Positions 1 through 8,910 are shown, counted from the stretch's first letter. The stretch is 16,212 bases of DNA from CAYGZL01 sp964354345 (GCA_964354345.1 CAYGZL010000135.1:1-16212), one strand, 5' to 3'. Numbers and translations: made by a program. Notes: a model not told the origin generated them from the letters alone.

Positions 1-1988
1 GTGACATAGAGTTGGATTATTTCTTCACCGCAACGGTCGCCAGTGTTCGTCACGGTCACTTCGACGGTCAGGATCCCATCCAGCGCGACGGTTGTGGGTG
101 TTACGGTCAAGGCGCTATATTCGAAGGTCGTGTAGCTCAGACCGAAACCGAAGGGATAGAGCGGTTCTACCGGGCCGTCAATATATTTCGAAGTAAATTT
201 CATCTCCGTCGGCGGGCGACCGGTGTGGGTGTGATTATAGTAGATTGGCTCCTGGCCTACCGAATAGGGGAAGGTGGCGACCAGTTTGGCGCTGGGGTTA
301 TAGTCTCCGAACAGGACATCGGCGACCGCCGGGCCTGCCTGGCTGCCTAGCTGCCAGGTCTCCAGGATGGCTGTGGCATGTTGCGCAATCCAGGGAATGG
401 TTAATGGACGGCCGTTGACCAGCAGGACAACCAGCGGTTTGCCGGTATCTACCAGGGCTTTCAGCAGGGCTTCCTGGTTGCCGGGCAGTCCCAACTCCAT
501 GCGGCTGGAGGCTTCACCACTCATGGCAGCGCTTTCACCGACAACGGCAACAATGACATCCGCCTGGGCGGCAACCGTGCGAGCGGAGGTGAAGTCTTCA
601 ACGTGGGGAGCGGCAACCTGGCAGCCTTGCTCGAACACGATCTGAGTATCAGGCGAGACAGCGGCGCGAATACCCGCCAGGATCGTAACTACATCATCTT
701 TTGAACCAGTGAAAGACCAGCTACCGAGCATTTCAAAGGGGGCATCCGCCAGAGGACCGATGACGGCAATTCGTTGCAGATCTTTCGGCAAGGGTAGCAA
801 TTTGGCGTCGTTTTTAAGCAGGACGATCGAACGGCGCGCCACGTTGCGGGCGAGCGCCAGGTGATCGGGGTGCAGCAGAGTACCCGTTTCACGGGCGGTT
901 GTTGTGCGAAAAGGATTTTCAAACAGGCCGAGTAAGAATTTTAACCGCAGGACACGCCGGACGGCCAGATCTACAACAGTTTGCGGAAGGAGGCCCTCAT
1001 GTACAAAACCGGCAGCATGCGTGAGATAGGATTCGGTGACCATATCCATGTCAACGCCAGCCAGTAAAGCTTTCAAACCGGCATCAGCGCTATCTTGCGC
1101 ATAGCCATGATTGATCAACTCACCGATGGCATTATAGTCGCTGCAGACAAATCCATTAAAACCCAGCCTGTAGCGCAATACATCGGTTAAGGTGAATCGG
1201 TTGGCGCTGGCTGGTATGCCATTCAAATCGTTAAAGGAACTCATCAATGTCCCAACCCCGACGTTTACCGCGGCGGCGAAGGGGGGAAGGTATATTTCGA
1301 AAAGTGTTTGTAACGCCATTTCGACGGTGTTGTAATCGCGTCCCGCGGAAGCTGCGCCATAGGCGATGTAATGTTTGGCGCAGGCTATGAGGTGATCGGA
1401 ATCGCGTAAATCCTCCCCCTGGAAGCCGAACACTCGCGCAGCAGCGAACAGGCTGCCCAGGAAGGGATCTTCGCCTGCGCCCTCAGCAATTCGTCCCCAG
1501 CGAGCATCCCGGGCGATGTCCACCATCGGAGCGAAGGTCCAATGGATGCCGGCCGCGGCTGCTTCATGGGCGGCAACCTCCGCCGATTGCCGCGCCAGAT
1601 CCGGTTCCCATGAGCAGGCCTCCGCCAGCGGGATGGGGAAGATGGTACGGTAGCCGTGGATCACATCCAATCCAAAGATCAGTGGGATCCCCAGGCGTGT
1701 TTCTTCAACGGCGATCCTTTGGAGGCGATTCGTCTCTGCAGCGCCCATCACCCCTACCAGAGCACCGACCTGCCCGTTTCGGATTTTATCTTCCGGATAA
1801 CGGGTGTGAAGATTTTTTAATAATTCGGGATCGGATAGGTCAACTTCTGGATTGACGGCAAAGTCGCCAATGATCGCAGGACCGGTTTGATTGAGCTGAC
1901 CAACTTTTTCTTCAAGGGACATGCGCGCCAGGAGCTTATCGATGCGCGCTTCGATCTCGGGTACAAACAGCAGGGTTTGTCTATTCAT
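1..1988 (-). CDS. GH3 beta-glucosidase, BglX-like (3' end cut by window edge)
   Basis: Predicted exo-acting beta-glucosidase that removes glucose from the non-reducing end of beta-linked oligosaccharides. 662 codons are visible with no stop; perhaps 80-100 C-terminal residues (rest of the fibronectin-III-like domain) lie beyond the edge. Seen in the translation: the N-terminal barrel with LDVIHGYRTIFPIPLAEA, KH at 205-206 in KHYIAYGA (substrate binding), and the nucleophile block GFVCSDYNAIGEL with Asp284, close to Asp287 of E. coli BglX. A second alpha/beta domain carries GES..SGEASSR (Glu485 and Glu492), where the family's acid/base lies, and the last visible residues EEIIQLYV open the FnIII-like domain. 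There is no signal peptide, so a cytoplasmic enzyme is expected. ATG at 1988 has AAGGAT about 7 bases upstream. It follows the ABC importer genes after 77 bases with no terminator seen, so it is probably the distal gene of that operon. The exact substrate cannot be read from sequence. Confidence 0.93.
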   Translation of the reverse strand, partial: MNRQTLLFVPEIEARIDKLLARMSLEEKVGQLNQTGPAIIGDFAVNPEVDLSDPELLKNLHTRYPEDKIRNGQVGALVGVMGAAETNRLQRIAVEETRLGIPLIFGLDVIHGYRTIFPIPLAEACSWEPDLARQSAEVAAHEAAAAGIHWTFAPMVDIARDARWGRIAEGAGEDPFLGSLFAAARVFGFQGEDLRDSDHLIACAKHYIAYGAASAGRDYNTVEMALQTLFEIYLPPFAAAVNVGVGTLMSSFNDLNGIPASANRFTLTDVLRYRLGFNGFVCSDYNAIGELINHGYAQDSADAGLKALLAGVDMDMVTESYLTHAAGFVHEGLLPQTVVDLAVRRVLRLKFLLGLFENPFRTTTARETGTLLHPDHLALARNVARRSIVLLKNDAKLLPLPKDLQRIAVIGPLADAPFEMLGSWSFTGSKDDVVTILAGIRAAVSPDTQIVFEQGCQVAAPHVEDFTSARTVAAQADVIVAVVGESAAMSGEASSRMELGLPGNQEALLKALVDTGKPLVVLLVNGRPLTIPWIAQHATAILETWQLGSQAGPAVADVLFGDYNPSAKLVATFPYSVGQEPIYYNHTHTGRPPTEMKFTSKYIDGPVEPLYPFGFGLSYTTFEYSALTVTPTTVALDGILTVEVTVTNTGDRCGEEIIQLYV

Positions 1989-2065
1989 TTTAAATCCTTA
2001 TACAACACCCAATACAGCGCTTCGACCATCCGGCGGGTAAAGGTGCTGGATAATGGAGGAATGGA

Positions 2066-2878
2066 TTAAACAGTTGAGAGATCCCATTCTTCATATATCT
2101 TTGGAACATCATTGATCAAGCGTTGGGTGTAAGTCTCTTTCGGATGCAGAATAACCTCGTCGGCAGATCCGCTTTCAACGAATTTTCCGCGCTCCATAAT
2201 ATATACACTGTCAGAAACATAATACGCCAGGCCAATATCATGGGTGATAAAAATAATTGTCATCCCGATTTCGTTACGCAATTGCATCAGCATATCCAGG
2301 ATGGTGGCGCGTGAACAGGCATCGATCATCGAGGTAGGTTCATCCGCCAGCAGGATTTTGGGCTTCAGCAGGAAGATGCGGGCAATCATTAAGCGCTGCA
2401 TCTGCCCTCCGGAAAGCTCAAAAGGATACTTGTTGGTTAATTCCTCGAACTTCAAGTTGACAAAGCTACACGCCTCTGCCATCAACTCTACTTTTTTCGC
2501 ATGTGGAAGCTTTCGACCAACGCGCATGTGAATACAATCCATAAGCACTGAATCAATCTTATTAAAAATGTTATATGAAGAGAACGGATCCTGAAAGATC
2601 GCTTGAATATTTTTCCAGTATTCCTGTTTCTTCTTCTGAGTACTTAGATCGCGCTTTTTCCCCTGGAAGTAAACCTCCCCCTCCGTAGTACTGATCAATC
2701 CCAAAAGCATCTTCGCTAAAGTCGTCTTCCCGCTGCCCGATTCGCCCACGATCGAAACGACTTCGCCCTGGTAGAGATCGAGATCCACATGATCAACGGC
2801 GATAGTTTTCTGGCGGCCCAACCCAAATACCTTGGTAAGTCCTACCACCCTCAGGCATAATTTTTTTTCATCAGGCAT
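2066..2878 (-). CDS. ABC importer ATPase, DppF/OppF type
   Basis: Second nucleotide-binding subunit of a peptide/nickel-type (Dpp/Opp) ABC importer, expected on the cytoplasmic face of the membrane. The 270-residue protein has Walker A GESGSGKT (45-52), a Q-loop in AIFQDPFS (about 94-100), the signature LSGGQ (155-159), Walker B ILLADE (175-180) and the H-loop His213 in ITHD. The D-loop region reads TSMID rather than the usual SALD. It is shorter than typical DppF (about 320-330) and lacks the C-terminal cysteine-rich oligopeptide-transporter tail, which the partner ATPase has. ATG at 2878 overlaps the end of the upstream ATPase by 8 bases, so the two are translationally coupled; GGGAG lies about 10 bases upstream of the start. 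Neighbours (B, C and D subunits, binding protein and a GH3 enzyme) point to oligosaccharide rather than peptide uptake, but the ATPase itself does not show the substrate. Confidence 0.93.
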   Translation of the reverse strand: MPDEKKLCLRVVGLTKVFGLGRQKTIAVDHVDLDLYQGEVVSIVGESGSGKTTLAKMLLGLISTTEGEVYFQGKKRDLSTQKKKQEYWKNIQAIFQDPFSSYNIFNKIDSVLMDCIHMRVGRKLPHAKKVELMAEACSFVNLKFEELTNKYPFELSGGQMQRLMIARIFLLKPKILLADEPTSMIDACSRATILDMLMQLRNEIGMTIIFITHDIGLAYYVSDSVYIMERGKFVESGSADEVILHPKETYTQRLINDVPKIYEEWDLSTV

Positions 2879-3920
2879 TTTTATAAAACTCCCTTAGAGT
2901 TTCTTCCGAATGGATACAGCGGTAAGCGCGGCCACCGGCCAACTCGCGAAGATTGACCGAAGCTGACTTGCATCCTGGCCAGGCGTATTTGCAGCGTTCG
3001 GCAAACCGGCAGCCAGATGGTGGATTTTTAAGATTAGGCGGTACGCCAGGAATGGCAGTCAATTTTACATCGCGCAGACCTTTTTCAGGCACAATGATCG
3101 AGCCCATCAGTCCTTTGGAATATGGATGGAGTGGATCAAACACAGCTTCTTTTGCGTTACCCTGCTCAACGATCTGCCCTGCGTACATGACCATAATATC
3201 ATTGGTCACGTTGTAAAGCAACGGAAGCTCATGCGTGATGAAAATCAACGATTTGATGAAGCCATCTTCCATCAAACCCCGCAGCATCTTGATGACCATC
3301 TTCTGTGAAGTGACATCGAGCGCAGAGGAAGGCTCATCCGCAATCAGCACTTTTGGTAAAAGAATCACAGAAACCGCGATCACCGTACGCTGTTTCATGC
3401 CGCCTGAAAGTTCAACGGGGTATTTTTGCAGTACTTCCGCTGGAAGCCCCAACCTCTCAAAGCATTCTCTGGCAATCCCATAAATATCTTTCTTGGTTTT
3501 ATATGGATCATGTGCTTGAATAACATCTTCAATAAAGTTGATAACCTTCTGGGTGGGGTTGAGCGCGTTCATCGCGGATTGGGGGATATAGGAAATCTCC
3601 GTCCCCAAGATCGATTTACGAATGTCATCAGGGTCCATCCCAGTAATATTATGCCCGTCGATGATAATCTCTCCGCTCGTATAGTGGAGCGGAGCGAAGT
3701 AATAACCCATCAAACTGAGCGCCAGTGTCGACTTCCCGCAGCCAGATTCTCCCGCAATTCCCAACGATTTCCCTTCTTCGACCTTCAGAGAAACGTGGTC
3801 AACCGCGTAAACATCTTCATAAAATCGGGTGATATATTTAGTAGTTAGATCCCTGACCTCTAACATTACTTTAGGTTTTTTTGTGGTCAGGTCCATGACC
3901 TCTACCATTTCTATTGACAT
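2871..3920 (-). CDS. ABC importer ATPase, DppD/OppD type
   Basis: First nucleotide-binding subunit of the Dpp/Opp-type importer. From the ATG at 3920 the protein has 349 residues: Walker A GESGCGKS (57-64), Q-loop YIPQSAMNALNP (111-122), signature LSGGM (171-175), Walker B VLIADE (191-196) and H-loop His230. The C-terminal oligopeptide-transporter tail has Cys304, Cys310, Cys317 and Cys335 (CRFAERC...C...YRC), the set associated with an iron-sulfur cluster in some OppD proteins. Start choice: a GTG at 3929 gives three more residues, but it lies inside AGGTGG, which is a good ribosome binding site 5 bases before the ATG at 3920. A later ATG at 3866 (MLEVRDLTTK) is where family members usually begin, but has no binding site. 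The N-terminus is a tandem duplication (VEVMDLTTK at 6-14, LEVRDLTTK at 20-28). The upstream permease stop (TAG) abuts this binding site; the 3' end overlaps the F gene by 8 bases. Confidence 0.93.
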   Translation of the reverse strand: MSIEMVEVMDLTTKKPKVMLEVRDLTTKYITRFYEDVYAVDHVSLKVEEGKSLGIAGESGCGKSTLALSLMGYYFAPLHYTSGEIIIDGHNITGMDPDDIRKSILGTEISYIPQSAMNALNPTQKVINFIEDVIQAHDPYKTKKDIYGIARECFERLGLPAEVLQKYPVELSGGMKQRTVIAVSVILLPKVLIADEPSSALDVTSQKMVIKMLRGLMEDGFIKSLIFITHELPLLYNVTNDIMVMYAGQIVEQGNAKEAVFDPLHPYSKGLMGSIIVPEKGLRDVKLTAIPGVPPNLKNPPSGCRFAERCKYAWPGCKSASVNLRELAGGRAYRCIHSEETLREFYKNA

Positions 3921-3929
3921 TTCAACCAC

Positions 3930-5180
<1,251 letters not shown>

Positions 5181-5194
5181 AACAGCATCTTTCC

Positions 5195-6199
5195 TTAATC
5201 GGCCTGCGCGGCTTTAATGCGCGGGTCAATGATGCCGTAAAGGATTTCTATGATAAAGTTCGCGCTAAGCACCATTACCGTGATGATCAATGTGGCTGCC
5301 GAGATCAGCGGATAATCCTGCCCCATAACACCGTTTAGAAGTGTGTAACCAAGCCCCGGGTAACTAAAAATGATCTCCGCTACCAGCGCGCCGCCGACCA
5401 TTGTACCGATCGATAATGCCAGACCGGTCACCTGCGGAAGCATGGCATTCCGAAATACATAGCTGATGATTTTGCGGTCTTTGATCCCCATGAAGCGGCT
5501 GTATTTCACATAATCCGCATTCAGTTCATAAATAGACATGGAGCGCATGCCGATCGCCTGACCGCCGATGGCGATCAACACGATCGACCAGAATGGCAAT
5601 TGATAATGGACGATCACAGACCAGATAAATTCCCAGCTACGGTTGGGAATCATATCAAACCCATATCCGCCCGAGGTTGGGAACCATTTTAATTCGACCC
5701 CAAAAATGACCAACAAAATGACTGCCATGCCAAATTGCGGTAAATTACTCGTAAAAATACTGATGGGCATGATGACTTTATCAAACCCTTTTTTAAGATA
5801 AGCTGCCAATGCGCCAAGCGTGTTCCCGAGGATCCAGCCGACGATGATCGCCGGGAACTGTAAAGCCACCGTCCACCAGATGGCAGATCCGAGAACGTCT
5901 GCAACCGATCGGGGATATTGGCTGATCGAGGCCCCAAAACTGCCACTCGCTACATTTCTAACGTAGATGAAGAATTGCTCAAGCAAAGGTTTGTTGGTAC
6001 CAAACAAGTCCGCATATTGCTGATAAATCGCTTGGACCCCGGTCGCATTGCTCATGCCTTGGGCAAGTCTTGACATGATGGCTGCCACAGGATCTCCCGG
6101 CATCAAGCGGGGCAGTATGAAATTCAATACGAATCCACAAACCAATGTGATTAAGAACCAGGCCAGCTTGTTGAGGAAATACTTTCGGTATCCTTTCAA
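5195..6199 (-). CDS. ABC importer permease, DppB/OppB type
   Basis: The other membrane subunit of the Dpp/Opp-type importer, 334 residues, with a hydrophobic first helix (about 11-31), the family motif LPRLMPGDPV directly after it, an extracytoplasmic stretch to about 95, then five hydrophobic segments. The coupling loop MSIYELNADYVKYSRFMGIKDRKI and the following FRNAMLPQVTGL are typical of DppB, as is the C-terminus IIDPRIKAAQAD. The start is TTG at 6199 (first residues MKGYRK): GAGGAGG lies 7 bases upstream and no ATG occurs before residue 33, inside the conserved family motif. A TATAAT-like box sits about 30 bases upstream, and a strong inverted repeat just before that separates it from the binding-protein gene. 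Expected to pair with the C subunit to form the translocation path. Confidence 0.93.
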   Translation of the reverse strand: MKGYRKYFLNKLAWFLITLVCGFVLNFILPRLMPGDPVAAIMSRLAQGMSNATGVQAIYQQYADLFGTNKPLLEQFFIYVRNVASGSFGASISQYPRSVADVLGSAIWWTVALQFPAIIVGWILGNTLGALAAYLKKGFDKVIMPISIFTSNLPQFGMAVILLVIFGVELKWFPTSGGYGFDMIPNRSWEFIWSVIVHYQLPFWSIVLIAIGGQAIGMRSMSIYELNADYVKYSRFMGIKDRKIISYVFRNAMLPQVTGLALSIGTMVGGALVAEIIFSYPGLGYTLLNGVMGQDYPLISAATLIITVMVLSANFIIEILYGIIDPRIKAAQAD

Positions 6200-6228
6200 C
6201 GCAATACCTCCTCGATTGATGAAATCTT

Positions 6229-6234
6229 ATTATA
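6229..6234 (-). promoter_or_regulatory. possible -10 box upstream of permease genes
   Basis: On the minus strand a perfect TATAAT stands 29-35 bases before the TTG start of permease B. No clear -35 hexamer is seen at 16-18 bases; that space is the right arm of the 14-bp inverted repeat (in minus-strand sense). It could be a weak secondary promoter that keeps the permeases and ATPases expressed if the spacer hairpins reduce read-through, or simply chance in an AT-rich spot. Confidence 0.3.
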
Positions 6235-6238
6235 CAGG

Positions 6239-6324
6239 CAGGTGCAACGCACAGACGGGTGATCGGGTTTCGGGCGGTATGTGTCCGCCTTTGCCCGTTA
6301 TACCTGCGGAGTGCGTTGCACCTG
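6239..6324. repeat. 86-bp palindromic element with perfect 14-bp inverted ends
   Basis: CAGGTGCAACGCAC (6239-6252) and GTGCGTTGCACCTG (6311-6324) are exact reverse complements. Inside them two further stems nest in the same axis: ACGGG (6255-6259) with CCCGT (6294-6298), and GGCGG (6273-6277) with CCGCC (6285-6289). It lies wholly between the binding-protein and permease genes. As RNA it would form one long interrupted hairpin. It could be a miniature mobile or REP-like intergenic repeat, or a processing/stability element between the two parts of the operon. There is no visible coding content. Confidence 0.75.
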
Positions 6325-6349
6325 AAAAACCTACATCCCTATGTAAGGA

Positions 6350-6388
6350 ACAGCCATGTTCCAGTGTTGGTGGGACATGGCTGTTTTT
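6350..6388. terminator. 13-bp stem-loop after the binding-protein gene
   Basis: ACAGCCATGTTCC (6350-6362) pairs with GGGACATGGCTGT (6372-6384) over 13 bp with one G-T wobble and a 9-base loop. Read on the plus strand it is followed by five T's (6384-6388) and looks like a classic intrinsic terminator. Read on the minus strand, the direction of the genes, it starts about 16 bases after the lipoprotein stop codon and is followed only by TCCTTA, a weak tract. In the gene direction it is therefore more likely a partial terminator or 3'-end stabiliser, of the kind that keeps binding protein in excess over permease. Confidence 0.6.
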
Positions 6389-6400
6389 AGAGATACCTGA

Positions 6401-8287
6401 TTACGGGGTGACCAACGTAATGTTATAGAGACATGCGACACCCCAACCGTCAACACAGTCCATCGGCGGGACGGGCGGTTTGGTGCCATCATCCTGGTGA
6501 GGGTAGTTGGTCCAAACCGTCTCGTTCACAGCATGGAACGATTGAGGACGGTACATGAGGGTGAAGGAAGGAACGTCGGTCAGGTAGATCTTGACCAATT
6601 CCGTGTAGTATTCCTTCAGTTTGGCTTCATCGGTTTCACCGGGGATCAATTTGATCAGTTCATCGACGCGAGCATTGCTATATTGGCCCCAGTTGCCGTT
6701 CCAGTTGCTCGCCATACCAACCCATTCGGAGCTGAGTAAACCGCGGATACGGCCCCAAGGTTGGGTGGGGCCAGCGCCGGCACTCCACATCATGAAGATG
6801 TCATAGCCCTCGGGCAGAGGCGCATCCGATTTGGTGACGACGGTTTGATAGACGCCCCATTCAGGGAAGTTGGTCGTGATTTCAATGCCAATCTTCTTTC
6901 CGGCGGCAGCCACCACTTCAATTGCAGCCTGCCAATCGGACCAGCCATTGGGGCAGGTGGCTACATAGGAAAGCTTTTTTCCATTGTATTCACGCCAACC
7001 ATCGCCATCGGTGTCTTTGACACCAGCATCATCGAGCAGTTTCTTGGCGCCTTCGATGTCGTTTCCAGCCCACTGCAGGTCCTTGACGGCAGCCTTGTCG
7101 TAGAGAGTCTGCTCACCAGCGGTTGGGTTCATGAGTGAGCGCGGAACCTGATCGAAGGTAGCCGATTGGTTGGTCATGGCGTTGGCAATAATGGTGGGAT
7201 AATCCACTGCCATGGCAATGGCCTTACGAACCGCGACCTGGTCCAGGCCGTTGGATTTCAAGTTGTAGAAGGCGGTTGGGAGGCTGGCGCCGATGCCATA
7301 GGGAGCCTCGGGCAGGTAGGTGGAGATGGGCAGCCCGTAGTTGAGCCACAAAAGTTGAATATTGGAATTGAACTGCTGGCTGACATCCACTTCACCTTTT
7401 GCTAAAGCGACAGAACCGGCGGCATTATCCTTAAAGATTGTATGCGCCAGGTACTTCGGAGCCGGCAGCTTGCCCCACATGGAGGCATCCTTGCCCCAGT
7501 AGCTATCATCACGAATGAGCACAACCTTCTGATCGTCAGCGTAGAATTTGTGATAGGGGCCGGAGTAGACAACATCCTCCGCAAGATCAGCCAAAAACTT
7601 GGTGGCATCGCTGCCGACGCGATTTTCCAGTGCTTGGGTCCAGGCTTTCTGCATGATATAGTTGCTACTCACGAAAGCAGCGACTGACAGAGGATTGACA
7701 GTTTTACCTTCTGCATTCAGTTTGGCCTTGACCACAACTGTCTGGGCATCCTTCGCTTCGATGGTGTCGATGTAATCTTTATTGCCAGAGCCGACACCGG
7801 TATTGTACTTGATGTGGGTGGCCCAGGTATAAGCGGCATCCTCCGCGGTCACCGGGGTGCCATCGCTCCATTTTGCGGCAGCTTTGATCTTGTAGGTGAT
7901 CTCGGTATGCGCATCGTTCCAGACATAATCACCATCAGCCAGCAGAGGATACTGCTTGCCGTCGAGCATGTCGTACACGTACGGAGTTTCGAACATGGTG
8001 ACGCGTGCGCTGTCCCCCTGGACGATAGCCATCGCATTGTTGCAGTTGTTAGAGTATGGATTCCAACAACCAACCGCATTCCACTGTAGACCATTGAAGT
8101 ACAGGGTTTCGTTGCGAGGCAGAGTAGCACCTGGTTTAACAGGTTCAACAGTCGGGGTCTGGATGACCACCTGGGTCTCTCTGACAATCTGGGTCTGGAT
8201 GATTGTCGCAGGTGTGGGAGTCGCGCAGGCTCCGAGTAGCATACTCGCGGCTATGATGAGCGACATCAGAATACTTAAGCGTTTCAT
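6401..8287 (-). CDS. ABC importer solute-binding lipoprotein (SBP family 5)
   Basis: Extracellular substrate-binding lipoprotein of the importer, 628 residues. The N-terminus MKRLSILMSLIIAASMLLGAC is a lipoprotein signal with lipobox LLGAC, lipidated at Cys21, followed by a Thr/Gln/Val/Pro tether of the style common in Chloroflexota lipoproteins. The mature part has the family-5 block AAKWSDGTPVTAEDAAYTW (around 150), a central region with VAVRKAIAMAVDYPTII, and a C-terminal lobe with a Trp-rich stretch (MMWSAGAGPTQPWGRIRG). Its length is in the range of the oligosaccharide-binding members known from Thermotoga rather than the roughly 530-residue DppA/OppA peptide binders. ATG at 8287 has AAAGGAG 7 bases upstream. 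It is first in the importer cluster; the permeases follow after 201 bases containing two hairpins. Carbohydrate binding is inferred from the adjacent GH3 gene and from length. A peptide substrate is the alternative. Confidence 0.93.
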   Translation of the reverse strand: MKRLSILMSLIIAASMLLGACATPTPATIIQTQIVRETQVVIQTPTVEPVKPGATLPRNETLYFNGLQWNAVGCWNPYSNNCNNAMAIVQGDSARVTMFETPYVYDMLDGKQYPLLADGDYVWNDAHTEITYKIKAAAKWSDGTPVTAEDAAYTWATHIKYNTGVGSGNKDYIDTIEAKDAQTVVVKAKLNAEGKTVNPLSVAAFVSSNYIMQKAWTQALENRVGSDATKFLADLAEDVVYSGPYHKFYADDQKVVLIRDDSYWGKDASMWGKLPAPKYLAHTIFKDNAAGSVALAKGEVDVSQQFNSNIQLLWLNYGLPISTYLPEAPYGIGASLPTAFYNLKSNGLDQVAVRKAIAMAVDYPTIIANAMTNQSATFDQVPRSLMNPTAGEQTLYDKAAVKDLQWAGNDIEGAKKLLDDAGVKDTDGDGWREYNGKKLSYVATCPNGWSDWQAAIEVVAAAGKKIGIEITTNFPEWGVYQTVVTKSDAPLPEGYDIFMMWSAGAGPTQPWGRIRGLLSSEWVGMASNWNGNWGQYSNARVDELIKLIPGETDEAKLKEYYTELVKIYLTDVPSFTLMYRPQSFHAVNETVWTNYPHQDDGTKPPVPPMDCVDGWGVACLYNITLVTP

Positions 8288-8396
8288 CTATATTCTCCTT
8301 TAGAATTATTTGGGTTATACGCGATTGGGTAAAATGATTTGGTTTCTTATCTCGTCGATCTTCCACCTCCTTCTTAGAACAAGGCGATTATTTTTC

Positions 8397-8682
8397 TTAT
8401 TTGTTGTGAGCGCTCCTAAGACAACGAACACCGTTGCCTTTGAATGGGCGACCAATAATGACCACTGGGAAGTCAGAATTGACCAGGAGGTTGATCAATA
8501 TTTCACCCATCTGTGCCTTATGCAGTAGGATTCCTTGCTCTTTACCAATAATATGACGCGACAAACCACGCACTCTTTGAGGATTGCCAGAAATCACCAC
8601 GCGGTGGTCTTTAATTTCATGACCAATCATCTTATGGGTCGGGTTGCCGATTATCTATTTAATTACTGAAGGATTTGAAAAC
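8397..8682 (-). pseudogene. decayed fragment of a LacI-family regulator (ligand-binding domain)
   Basis: The minus-strand frame from 8630 to 8397 reads HRVVISGNPQRV, then HIIGKEQGILLHKAQ, then INLLVNSDFPVVIIGRPF and GNGVRC, ending in a stop. This matches the order and spacing of the first half of a LacI/GalR periplasmic-binding-protein-like domain (stretch like 'SGNPQRE...IGK.vDGiIll...dfPfVvIGRP...nvrcVDnDN'). Upstream in the same frame there is a stop at 8657-8655, with a possibly related stretch beyond it to about 8682. The helix-turn-helix domain and the second half of the sensor domain are absent. It therefore looks like the remnant of a regulator that once controlled the adjacent sugar importer. 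The assignment rests on motif memory only; a short unrelated peptide is the alternative. Confidence 0.5.
8404..8419. promoter_or_regulatory. lac-operator-like palindrome upstream of the importer
   Basis: TTGTGAGCGCTCCTAA differs at two positions from the symmetric operator TTGTGAGCGCTCACAA recognised by LacI-type proteins; the core GAGCGCTC (8408-8415) is a perfect palindrome. It lies 117 bases upstream of the binding-protein start codon and overlaps the end of the LacI remnant frame. It could be the binding site of a LacI/GalR-family repressor encoded elsewhere. A single site found by eye could be chance. Confidence 0.4.
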
Positions 8683-8875
8683 GCCAAACTGGAGATCATG
8701 ATATCATCAAACCTCGATATTTACAACCCTCAAGGTAACGCATATTCGTATCAGCTTGTTTCTTGTTGAAAAAAGGTGTTTCTACCAGTGATTATCATTT
8801 ATGGTTGTTCCTGGTGATCCCCACGCTGCCCTTCGTGATGGCTTGCTGGATGGAGATGGACCTTGCGTTGTTAAA
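8683..8875. other. AT-rich non-genic stretch
   Basis: No gene is supported on either strand: all frames are broken by stops and no candidate start has a ribosome binding site. A plus-strand frame near 8798-8890 gives a short hydrophobic peptide (LWLFLVIPTLPFVMACW) without a credible start. It is probably decayed sequence continuous with the regulator remnant. Confidence 0.5.
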
Positions 8876-8910
8876 GAAACCTTCAGGATCTTCATAATCC
8901 TGAAGGTTTC
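8876..8910 (-). terminator. terminator hairpin for the small secreted-protein gene
   Basis: GAAACCTTCAGGAT (8876-8889) and ATCCTGAAGGTTTC (8897-8910) are a perfect 14-bp inverted repeat with a 7-base loop. In the minus-strand direction it begins 24 bases after the stop codon at 8934, and the stem is followed by TTTAAC, giving a short T-rich run (TTTCTTT across the stem base). It is a good candidate for the terminator separating the secreted-protein gene from the importer region. A small extra palindrome, CATACG-GTAA-CGTATG, lies at 8914-8929. Confidence 0.7.

Noticed and set aside
1385..1576. Possible frameshift in the GH3 gene, suggested by a neighbouring open frame
   Set aside because: Reading the main frame from 1988 to the edge shows continuous GH3 motifs with no stop; the other frame is a by-product of base composition.
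6239..6324. CRISPR repeat or tRNA-like structure
   Set aside because: There is only one palindrome pair, no regular spacers, and no cloverleaf arms. No tRNA, rRNA or CRISPR array was seen anywhere in the window.
6048..6428. Plus-strand frame of 126 codons spanning the operon spacer
   Set aside because: It lies antisense to permease B and runs through both inverted repeats; no ribosome binding site and no protein-like composition.
8145..8366. Minus-strand 73-codon frame with GGAGG before a GTG at 8366
   Set aside because: It overlaps the signal peptide of the binding lipoprotein in another frame, and its product is basic with no family pattern. The lipoprotein has its own clear start and binding site.
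8790..8890. Plus-strand frame with a hydrophobic peptide (LWLFLVIPTLPFVMACW)
   Set aside because: No start codon with a ribosome binding site, only about 30 codons, and it overlaps the terminator hairpin of the minus-strand gene; better read as chance in a decayed stretch.
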